DNA from: Flavobacteriales bacterium
GTDB lineage: Bacteria; Bacteroidota; Bacteroidia; Flavobacteriales; Flavobacteriaceae
Direction of reading: 5' to 3'
Length of the DNA: 6,265 bases
Assembly: GCA_027008965.1 (NCBI GenBank)
Contig: JALVDN010000440.1
Location: forward strand, 1 to 6,265
The stretch's first letter is position 1, and each line of letters starts with the position of its first letter. Of the stretch, positions 1 through 6,075 are shown piece by piece. The position numbers and the translations under genes were made by a program. Under the pieces are notes generated by a model that was not told the DNA's origin, searched no databases, and worked only from the letters and a program-made list of their open reading frames with translations.

Positions 1-226
1 GTTTTTTCAATTCGTCTTTGAGCATGTTAATAGTTACGTCGTCAGGAACCAATTCTCCTTTATCTATATAGGTTTTGGCCAATTTTCCCAAAGGCGTTTG
101 ATTTTTTATGTTTTCTCTGAAGACATCTCCCGTGGAAAGATGGACAAAATTATATTTCTTTTCAAGTAATCCGGCCTGTGTTCCTTTTCCTGCACCCGGC
201 GGTCCGAACAAAATGATATGAATCAT
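1..226 (-). CDS. adk: Adenylate kinase, N-terminal part (runs off the window)
   Basis: Adenylate kinase interconverts ATP + AMP and 2 ADP in the cytoplasm and balances the adenine nucleotide pool. Translating from the ATG at 226 gives 75 codons, beginning MIHIILFGPPGAGKGTQ. The P-loop GPPGAGKGT lies at residues 8-16. The AMP-site motif LSTGD is at about 30-34, followed by an arginine at 36 to 37, and KGELVPDDV at about 56-64 is also typical of the family. Full-length bacterial enzymes are about 190-215 aa, so roughly the first third is present and the remainder lies beyond base 1. The start is 7 bp after the hpt stop codon, with an AT-rich spacer and no Shine-Dalgarno, so translation and transcription are probably coupled to hpt. 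The hpt-adk pairing is familiar from Bacteroidota, often with obgE next; that gene is not visible here. Identity is near certain. Confidence 0.96.
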   Translation of the reverse strand, partial: MIHIILFGPPGAGKGTQAGLLEKKYNFVHLSTGDVFRENIKNQTPLGKLAKTYIDKGELVPDDVTINMLKDELKK

Positions 227-233
227 GCTATTT

Positions 234-773
234 TTAAATTTTCAATTGATAAATATTTTTCAAATTTCGCCCAAGTTCATTGTAATCCAATCCATACCCC
301 ACAATGAAACGGTTGGGTATTTCAAATCCCACAAAATCTATGGGATAATCGTATTTATATGCTTCGGGTTTATAAAACAAGCTCACTATTTTGAGTTGTC
401 CCGGCTGATGTTTTTGGACTAACTCCAATACTATCTTTAAAGTATTTCCCGTATCCACAATATCTTCCAGGATATATACCTTTTTCCCTTGAAGTTTTTC
501 GGTGACATCCAACAATACTTCCGTCTTTCCGGTAGAAGTTGTTCCTTCATAAGATTTGATCCGGATGAAATCTATCACCGCATCTTTTTCAAAAGCCTTT
601 AAAAAATCCGAAGCAAACATGAAGGAGCCTTTCAAAACAACAATGAAAACGGGTGTTTCCTCACCTGCATCTTGTAAAACTTTGCCGGCAAGAAAGCGTA
701 CTTTTTCCAAGATTTCATTATGAGAAATGTACGGCGTGAAAATTTTATCATGTATCCGGATGTCAGAAGGCAT
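234..773 (-). CDS. hpt: Hypoxanthine phosphoribosyltransferase
   Basis: This cytoplasmic purine-salvage enzyme transfers the phosphoribosyl group of PRPP to hypoxanthine (and usually guanine), giving IMP or GMP. The 179-aa product has the family's normal length. The PRPP-binding signature VYILEDIVDTGNT is at residues 99-111, with the acidic pair E103-D104 and the expected catalytic base D107. Loop I (VVLKGSFMFASDF, about 45-57), the flexible-loop SYEG (about 74-77) and the purine-contact segment DFVGFEIPNRFIVGYGLDY (about 146-164) are all present. The ATG at 773 places the first conserved block at the usual distance, and no better start lies upstream. It follows the lptF-like gene by 64 bp and precedes adk by 7 bp. 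A TAnnTTTG motif 27 bp upstream could be its own promoter; read-through from the ftsK unit is also possible. No truncation or missing residue is seen. Confidence 0.96.
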   Translation of the reverse strand: MPSDIRIHDKIFTPYISHNEILEKVRFLAGKVLQDAGEETPVFIVVLKGSFMFASDFLKAFEKDAVIDFIRIKSYEGTTSTGKTEVLLDVTEKLQGKKVYILEDIVDTGNTLKIVLELVQKHQPGQLKIVSLFYKPEAYKYDYPIDFVGFEIPNRFIVGYGLDYNELGRNLKNIYQLKI

Positions 774-800
774 AAAAAGCTAATATATTTATAAGTTTGG

Positions 801-808
801 CAAATTTA
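801..808 (-). promoter_or_regulatory. Possible -7 element of an hpt-adk promoter
   Basis: On the minus strand this octamer reads TAAATTTG, an exact match to the Bacteroidota -7 consensus TAnnTTTG, and it ends 27 bp before the hpt ATG. No convincing TTG/TTTG -33 element is found 17-23 bp upstream. The site lies in the only real gap between the ftsK unit and hpt, which makes a separate promoter plausible. Such a short AT-rich motif will also occur by chance. Confidence 0.3.
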
Positions 809-837
809 CGATTTTATCCTGAAACTTGAATTGAAGT

Positions 838-2625
838 TTACAACAAAGACTTGTAAGGAATAAATTTTTGTTTATGCTCATTGGCCAATTGAATTTGGCT
901 ATTTTGAAGTGTATAATTAACATTGAGATTGGTTGTGGCTTTAACTTCTTCCGGCCGGATAATAAACATTATTTCTTCGCCAAGTATTTGATGTTGATTT
1001 TTAAATTTTTCATCGGGTTTCCAATAAAAATATATTTCCTTTCCGGTTTTTTTCCATTCGTTTATCTTTTTAATGATATTTTTGACATGCGGGATATAAG
1101 CCAATACTCCTTTTTTGGTGTTTTTAATATTCAAAGGCCTGGGGGAAAAATCATCGGGGAAAGATGCCCCGTGAATAAAAACGAGGTCGGTCTCCTGCGC
1201 TTTTCTTTTAAAACGCAAGATTGAAAATAGTTTTTCATACATATTTTTTATTCCCGATAGCCATTTGATTTCAGTGGATTTATTCACAAAGTAAAGCAGA
1301 TAAAAAGCAAAGGGAAGTAAAATCACAATAGGAATCCAAGCACCCATCCATGCCGGTATCACCCCTTCTTCAGACATGCTTTTCCCCAACATAGTTATCA
1401 CATAGAAAGTAGAGAAAAAAATGATGCCAATCACCACAGGCAAACCATAACCTCCTTTCCGGATGGCGGCACCCAGCGGAATACCTACCAAAAAAAGCAA
1501 AATTATATATAAGGGAGTAGCCCATTTCTCATGCAGGGCATAAACATGTTTGTTGATGTAAACCCTTTTATCTCTAAAATTTTTGATTTTACGTTTGATG
1601 TATTGGTTGGTGGCTTGTACTTTACCCAAACTTCTTGATAAAGCACTTTCCAACAGGCCCGGGCTCAAATTCAAGTTTTTCATAAAAACAAAATAGTCCG
1701 TGACATGTTTATTTTTGGTGATAACACTGTGGCGTCTTTTTATTTCTTCAAGATATTTTTGAAGATCGTTCTCAAATTTATGTTCAAGCGAATCTATGGC
1801 GTGAAATAATTGGGATGTATTGAGCATGTGATAAATCCTGAGTTTGGAATCTTTTTCCTCCAATTTATTCATATCCGACAAATCTATTTGAAGCACATAC
1901 GTTTTAAACCTGCTTTCCAAGGCCGGCAGTTTTTTGCGGTCTTCCGAGGTGCGTTGTTGCCGGGTCAAATCTTCAAAATAATGTCCGTTATATAGTTTGA
2001 GCTGTAATAATTCATTGGCTTCATCATTGATGAGTTCTCCTTTTTCGGCAACGATTATTTTATCCGGAACGCCTTGAAGTTCCTGATGGATAATAACATC
2101 TTTCAATTTCCGTTCGTCCTTTCCGTATTTGTCTTTTACTTTGATGGTGAAATCACCCACTTTAGAAAAAATACCTTCACGGATCACCACCGAAGGTGTT
2201 TTTCTTGCAATGGCCACCCGGAGTTGCGTGAATTTCAAATTACCCACGGGTTGGGCCGTATTCACAAAAATGATTACAAAAACACCCAAAACAGCATTAA
2301 AATAAAGCAAATAGCGCATGGAACTCCACAGAGAAATTCCCGAGGCCTTAATGGCGGCAAGTTCATAATTTTCTCCCAAACTCCCGTAGGTCATAATGCC
2401 CGCCAAAAGAATGGCCAACGGTAGAGAGTATAAAAGAATGTTGGGAGAAAAGTAGTAGAAAAACTTAAAAATAACCCACATGGAAAGCCCCTTCCCCGCC
2501 AGTTCGTCAAAATAGACCCAAAAGGTTTGTAAAACAAAAATAAAAAACAATATGACTAAAGCCGGAAAGAATCTTTTTAAAAATTCTTTCAAAACATATA
2601 AACGTATGATGTGGGGGTCATGCAT
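838..2625 (-). CDS. LptF/LptG (YjgP/YjgQ) family permease, long form
   Basis: LptF/LptG permeases are the inner-membrane half of the LptB2FG ABC transporter, which extracts lipopolysaccharide and passes it to the Lpt bridge. The product is 595 aa from the ATG at 2625. TM1 is about 19-39, TM2 about 53-78 and TM3 about 105-122. The family coupling-helix motif ELAAIKASGIS is at 88-98, a periplasmic beta-rich domain spans about 123-250, and a mostly helical, charged stretch covers about 265-355. TM4 is about 370-387, followed by the conserved RKGG (389-392), then TM5 at about 395-413 and TM6 at about 427-447. A hydrophilic tail of about 145 residues (449-595) follows, which I do not recognise. 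Classical LptF/G proteins are about 360 aa; longer forms are known in Bacteroidota. A TTG at 2631, two codons upstream, overlaps the lolA-like stop codon; I prefer the ATG, 2 bp after that stop. F versus G cannot be decided from sequence alone, so no symbol is given. Confidence 0.92.
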   Translation of the reverse strand: MHDPHIIRLYVLKEFLKRFFPALVILFFIFVLQTFWVYFDELAGKGLSMWVIFKFFYYFSPNILLYSLPLAILLAGIMTYGSLGENYELAAIKASGISLWSSMRYLLYFNAVLGVFVIIFVNTAQPVGNLKFTQLRVAIARKTPSVVIREGIFSKVGDFTIKVKDKYGKDERKLKDVIIHQELQGVPDKIIVAEKGELINDEANELLQLKLYNGHYFEDLTRQQRTSEDRKKLPALESRFKTYVLQIDLSDMNKLEEKDSKLRIYHMLNTSQLFHAIDSLEHKFENDLQKYLEEIKRRHSVITKNKHVTDYFVFMKNLNLSPGLLESALSRSLGKVQATNQYIKRKIKNFRDKRVYINKHVYALHEKWATPLYIILLFLVGIPLGAAIRKGGYGLPVVIGIIFFSTFYVITMLGKSMSEEGVIPAWMGAWIPIVILLPFAFYLLYFVNKSTEIKWLSGIKNMYEKLFSILRFKRKAQETDLVFIHGASFPDDFSPRPLNIKNTKKGVLAYIPHVKNIIKKINEWKKTGKEIYFYWKPDEKFKNQHQILGEEIMFIIRPEEVKATTNLNVNYTLQNSQIQLANEHKQKFIPYKSLL

Positions 2626-2627
2626 GC

Positions 2628-3266
2628 TCAATCCAAATCGTTGATCAAATAGCCGGGATACCGGGTTTTGTCAAAGACAAACTCCTTTTCTCCAAGCGGA
2701 ACATTGGGCTTGAATTTTTTGATATAAATGGTAATTCTTGTTTTATCTTTTTGAACGATGATGGCTTTGTAAATATGATAGGTTTTGGTGTCTATTCCCA
2801 ACAAAACATAATCCGTTTCATTATCTTCATGGATGGGAAAAAGTTTGATATATCTGATTTTTCTTCCACCCACATTTTGCAAGATATCCATCTTATAGCG
2901 ATATCCTTTTTTGAAAAATTTAAATAGCGATGCAGGTGTTATTTCTTCATCATCTTCGGGTGTAAATATGTTAACCTCTTCATTTTCGGGAACAATTAAA
3001 TACCGTTTCTTGCCGTCAAAAATGTCCGTCATCCCCATGTATTCAGCTCTATATTTATTTCCTTGAATGGAAACTCTTCCTTTGGTGTTTTGTCTCACTT
3101 GGGCTTCGGGGTTATAGAGTTCATATTCAAACTCCACTTGAACGGTTTTATAGGATTGAAATTTCTCCAATACCTTGTTCAACAATTTTTCCGCTTGCGG
3201 ATCATTTTGTTTGGGAATAATTTGAAAAGGTATAAGCCATGCCAATAAATAAACAATCGCTTTCAT
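2628..3266 (-). CDS. lolA: LolA-like outer-membrane lipoprotein carrier protein
   Basis: LolA-fold proteins bind lipid-linked cargo in a hydrophobic half-barrel and carry it across the periplasm to the outer membrane. The 212-aa product starts with a short hydrophobic signal-like segment (residues about 3-18) and has no lipobox cysteine. The mature part shows the Bacteroidota LolA-like pattern: DPQAEKLLNKVLEKFQSYKT (22-41), a KGRVSIQGNKYR strand pair (62-73), a DGKKRYL strand (84-90), an acidic loop before ITPASLF (109-115), and a closing block KFKPNVPLGEKEFVFDKTRY (184-203). The ATG at 3266 lies 12 bp after the ftsK stop codon, behind an almost pure purine A-run with one G. The stop at 2628 lies 2 bp before the permease ATG. 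lolA directly downstream of ftsK is also the arrangement in E. coli, which supports the name. Whether it truly carries lipoproteins in this phylum is inference. Confidence 0.88.
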   Translation of the reverse strand: MKAIVYLLAWLIPFQIIPKQNDPQAEKLLNKVLEKFQSYKTVQVEFEYELYNPEAQVRQNTKGRVSIQGNKYRAEYMGMTDIFDGKKRYLIVPENEEVNIFTPEDDEEITPASLFKFFKKGYRYKMDILQNVGGRKIRYIKLFPIHEDNETDYVLLGIDTKTYHIYKAIIVQKDKTRITIYIKKFKPNVPLGEKEFVFDKTRYPGYLINDLD

Positions 3267-3278
3267 TTTTTTCTTTTT

Positions 3279-5666
3279 TTAAATTTCGTTTTTAAAAAAC
3301 TGATCCAATGCATTTAAATCGGGTATATAAACCTTGCGGGGTTTACTTCCTTCGGCCGGACCTACAATACCGGCTTTTTCCATCTGGTCAATCAATCTAC
3401 CTGCTCGGTTATAGCCGATTTTCAGTTTTCTTTGCAATAATGATGCCGAACCTTGTTGTGCCCCAACAATAATATAGGCGGCTTCTTTAAACAATTCATC
3501 GCGTTCAAATGCCTCATCCTCCATGTTCATTTCCTCCGCACTGCTATCAGGTTCGGGAAGCGGGTAGGCTTCGGGGAAACCTTGTTGGCTTCCAATGAAA
3601 TTGGTCACGTTTTCCACTTCAGGGGTATCAATAAATGCACACTGCAACCGGGTTAACTCGCTTCCGGTTGAGATAAGCATATCTCCACGCCCGATAAGTT
3701 TCTCTGCTCCTCCACGATCCAAAATGGTTTTGGAATCCACTGCCGAAGTAACCCGGAAAGCAATCCGCGCCGGAAAATTGGCTTTGATAAGCCCCGTAAT
3801 CACTTTAACGGATGGTCTTTGGGTGGCCACAATAATATGAATCCCCACCGCTCGGGCCAACTGGGCCAAACGTGTGATGGGACCTTCCACTTCCTTGCCT
3901 GTGGTCATAATCAAATCGGCAAACTCATCCACCACCAAAATGATATAGGGCATAAAACGGTGTCCGTTGGCCGGATTGAGCTTTCTTTCTTTGAATTTTT
4001 GATTGTATTCTTTGATGTTTCTAACCATGGCTTTTTGAAGCAGGTTATACCTGTCTTCCATTTCTTTAAGAAGTGAGTTGAGAACCAAAGGCGCCTTGGA
4101 AACATCCGAAATAATGGCTTCTTCTTCGCCGGGTAGTTTGGCCAGAAAATGTTTTTCTATTTTTTTATAAAGCGTCATCTCCACTTTCTTGGGATCAATC
4201 AAAACAAACTTGACTTCCGCCGGATGTTTTTTATACAATATGGAATGTAGTATCACATTGAGACCAACGGATTTTCCCTGCCCCGTAGCCCCGGCTATCA
4301 ACAAGTGGGGCATTTTGGCCAAATCAAAAACAAAAGTTTCATTGGAAATGGTTTTACCCATGGCAACAGGCAAATCCATATTGCTTTCCTGAAATTTGCG
4401 GGCTTTGAGCACTTTTTTGATCGGAACCAACAACGGATTTTTGTTAGGCACCTCAATACCAATGGTTCCCCTTCCCGGCATGGGTGCAATGATACGTATA
4501 CCCAATGCCGCCAACGAAAGTGCAATGTCATTTTCAAGATTTTTGATCTTGCTGATGCGAATGCCGGCTTTGGGAACAATTTCATAAAGAGTCACCGACG
4601 GGCCTATAGTCGCCTCAATTTTGGATATTTCAATACCAAAATCACGCAGGGTTTTAACAATCTTATCTTTATTTTCCAACACCGACTTTTTGTCCAACAC
4701 TATTTCCGTGTTATCATAATCTTTCAATAACCCGAAGTGTGGATATTTATAGTTGCTCAACTCTAAAGTAGGATCAAAAATACCAAACTCTTCCACCAAT
4801 GCATTGACGTCTTTCACCTTCTCCTCCGTCCCGATTTGAATTTCCACTTCCGTTTCAGGGCTGACACCTTCTTCATCCGTTTCGTCCTTAGATGAGATTT
4901 TAATTAAAATATCATCCGGATCATCTGCCAGTTCATCCCCGGAATTTTCTTGCAAATCTTCCTGCGCCTCAGGTTCATCAACCAAATCTTCGTCTTCTAA
5001 CGCATCCGTATCATCCGTATTTTCTCCGGACGGCTTTTTCAATTTATCACTCCATTTGGAAAAAGGTTTTTTGATAGAGTTACCGGCCGACATTTTCCGA
5101 GGTATAACTTTTTGGATATGTTCGGGCTCCCACTTGAATTTATATACCAAAATCAAAAACAGCAGTCCCGACCAAATAATGACCGAACCCACATATCCCA
5201 CAAAATGTTGCATCAACCGGCTTGCCTCCAATCCGGCCATACCCGGTGCAAGCGGATAATGACTCAAAAAAATGCCTGCACCAACACTCAATAAAAACAT
5301 CCAAATCAAAGTCCAAATCCAATAACGGATAAGTTTCACCGGTTTCTTTTTCAAAAAAATGGCAATGCCGGAATAAATCAAACCCAATGCCACTAAAAAC
5401 GAAGCCCATCCATAACCTTTAAAAACCGTTTGATAGCCCAAATATGCGCCCAATTTTCCCAAAGCGTTTTGAGCCGTTTCACCCGTTTTTTCAAAATCCA
5501 CTGCCGTCAAATCCGCTCCCCATGTAAAAAGAAACGAAATTTGTGAAATCAATAAAATAACCCCCGACAATCCGAGGATTGTAGATAAAATCGTACGCCA
5601 ATGCCCACCCGGACGGCGCACAATGGATTTCTTTTTCGTTTTGACTTTTGTTTTTTTAGCGGCCAT
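3279..5666 (-). CDS. ftsK: DNA translocase FtsK/SpoIIIE family
   Basis: FtsK is a septum-anchored hexameric ATPase that pumps DNA and helps resolve chromosome dimers during division. The 795-aa product has the complete architecture. A very basic N-terminus (residues 2-18) is followed by four membrane segments at about 26-48, 84-105, 113-133 and 155-175. A highly acidic, low-complexity linker covers about 212-285. The motor domain spans roughly 300-700, with Walker A GATGQGKS at 459-466, Walker B ILVVDEFADL at 576-585 and the conserved block ARAVGIHIIVATQRPSV at 604-620. The C-terminal gamma winged-helix domain (about 722-790, including LLQRKLKIGYNRAGRLIDQM at 743-762) is the part that reads polar orientation sequences in known FtsK proteins. 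The ATG at 5666 lies 23 bp downstream of a good promoter -7 box. The gene heads a likely operon with lolA and the LptF/G-type permease. No defects are seen. Confidence 0.97.
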   Translation of the reverse strand: MAAKKTKVKTKKKSIVRRPGGHWRTILSTILGLSGVILLISQISFLFTWGADLTAVDFEKTGETAQNALGKLGAYLGYQTVFKGYGWASFLVALGLIYSGIAIFLKKKPVKLIRYWIWTLIWMFLLSVGAGIFLSHYPLAPGMAGLEASRLMQHFVGYVGSVIIWSGLLFLILVYKFKWEPEHIQKVIPRKMSAGNSIKKPFSKWSDKLKKPSGENTDDTDALEDEDLVDEPEAQEDLQENSGDELADDPDDILIKISSKDETDEEGVSPETEVEIQIGTEEKVKDVNALVEEFGIFDPTLELSNYKYPHFGLLKDYDNTEIVLDKKSVLENKDKIVKTLRDFGIEISKIEATIGPSVTLYEIVPKAGIRISKIKNLENDIALSLAALGIRIIAPMPGRGTIGIEVPNKNPLLVPIKKVLKARKFQESNMDLPVAMGKTISNETFVFDLAKMPHLLIAGATGQGKSVGLNVILHSILYKKHPAEVKFVLIDPKKVEMTLYKKIEKHFLAKLPGEEEAIISDVSKAPLVLNSLLKEMEDRYNLLQKAMVRNIKEYNQKFKERKLNPANGHRFMPYIILVVDEFADLIMTTGKEVEGPITRLAQLARAVGIHIIVATQRPSVKVITGLIKANFPARIAFRVTSAVDSKTILDRGGAEKLIGRGDMLISTGSELTRLQCAFIDTPEVENVTNFIGSQQGFPEAYPLPEPDSSAEEMNMEDEAFERDELFKEAAYIIVGAQQGSASLLQRKLKIGYNRAGRLIDQMEKAGIVGPAEGSKPRKVYIPDLNALDQFFKNEI

Positions 5667-5689
5667 TTGCCAAATCCATTAAACCGCTT

Positions 5690-5720
5690 CAAAGATAATT
5701 AAAAAGCATTGATTCAAAAA
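5690..5720 (-). promoter_or_regulatory. Bacteroidota-type promoter for the ftsK-lolA-lptF-like unit
   Basis: On the minus strand, TTTTTG (5720 to 5715) is followed by a 17-bp spacer and then TATCTTTG (5697 to 5690). This fits the Bacteroidota sigma consensus TTTG / TAnnTTTG, with the -7 box an exact match. The -7 box ends 23 bp before the ftsK ATG, implying a short leader of under 20 nt. No Shine-Dalgarno is present, as usual for the phylum. It lies between the GC-rich island and ftsK and is the only good promoter match I found in that gap. Confidence 0.65.
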
Positions 5721-5762
5721 GTTGAAGCCATTGCCATCAAAATGAAGTTAAAAAAAATTTTA
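5721..5762. other. AT-rich spacer between the ftsK promoter and the GC-rich island
   Basis: This short, gene-free stretch contains an A8T4 tract (5750-5761) directly before the GC-rich island. Such a tract upstream of a promoter could bend DNA or act like an UP element; that is inference. No coding potential or clear operator is seen. Confidence 0.4.
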
Positions 5763-6000
5763 CAGGGCGCCTGCCCGCACGGGTTCGGCCTATGGCGGTT
5801 GCTTCGTGACGACGGAGCGCACTCGCACCCGCCAGGTCTCACCCGCCGGGCACCGGGCTGTCCGCTTGAATTCGGCTCGGGCAAGCCGGTTTTTCCAAAA
5901 AAGTCGGCGGGTAAGTCTCCTCGTCAAAGCTCGGAGCCTCCCCGCCTCCGGAAAAAAACAAGGCTTCCCCTTCGCCTCATATCGCTTCCATCCCTGGCGC
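5763..6000. repeat. GC-rich, structured intergenic element, probably a dispersed Bacteroidota repeat
   Basis: By hand count about 64% of bases 5761-6000 are G or C, against about 37-45% in two coding lines counted for comparison. The edges are sharp: A8T4 on the left and A9 on the right. Inside are an 8-bp direct repeat CACCCGCC (5826-5833, 5840-5847), a third CCCGCC (5941-5946) and one complementary GGCGGGT (5906-5912). There are hairpins at 5801-5818 (7-bp stem, GACG loop), 5873-5888 (CGGCT/AGCCG) and 5932-5950 (CGGAG/CTCCG). CAGGG (5763-5767) and CCCTG (5992-5996) form short inverted ends. The open frames here are arginine- and proline-rich with no family signature, so I treat it as non-coding. 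The blocks GGGCTGTCCGCTT (5855-5867) and CTTCCATCCCTGGCGC (5985-6000) resemble, from memory, GC-rich intergenic repeats found in many copies in flavobacterial genomes. I cannot test copy number here, and a structured RNA remains possible. Confidence 0.55.
5801..5818. repeat. Hairpin inside the GC-rich island
   Basis: GCTTCGT (5801-5807) pairs with ACGGAGC (5812-5818) around the tetraloop GACG, giving seven pairs of which one is G:T when read on the plus strand. It is the most compact hairpin in the island. No U-run follows on either strand, so it is not a terminator. Confidence 0.5.
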
Positions 6001-6037
6001 AAAAAAAAATCACCCCGCCATTTCCATAGCAGGGTGA
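6001..6037 (-). terminator. Intrinsic terminator of the tail-fibre-like gene
   Basis: On the minus strand a hairpin is followed at once by nine T residues (6009 to 6001). The stem pairs 6010-6015 (TCACCC on the plus strand) with 6032-6037 (GGGTGA). After one C/A mismatch it continues with two more pairs (6017-6018 with 6029-6030) around a 10-nt loop. It begins about 40 bp after the stop codon at 6076, the expected place, and separates that gene from the ftsK promoter. On the plus strand no T-run follows, so it acts in one direction only. Confidence 0.85.
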
Positions 6038-6075
6038 AATTTCAACAGAAAAGAACAATAACTATACACCCCATT

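Noticed and set aside
822..839. Inverted repeat AAACTT/AAGTTT as a terminator after the permease gene
   Set aside because: The 6-bp AT-rich stem overlaps the stop codon and no T-run follows on the minus strand.
868..5294. Plus-strand open frames opposite lptF-like, lolA and ftsK
   Set aside because: They lie antisense to well-supported conserved genes and their translations show no domain or motif.
5750..5776. GGGC/GCCC hairpin followed by a T8 tract on the minus strand as a second terminator
   Set aside because: The stem is only 4 bp and the T-run starts 7 nt after it; no gene is read into it from the minus strand upstream.
5779..5800. GGGTTCGGCC as a possible tRNA T-arm
   Set aside because: No acceptor, D or anticodon arms fit around it on either strand.
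5763..6000. CRISPR array
   Set aside because: The repeated units are only 6-8 bp, irregularly spaced and without spacer structure.
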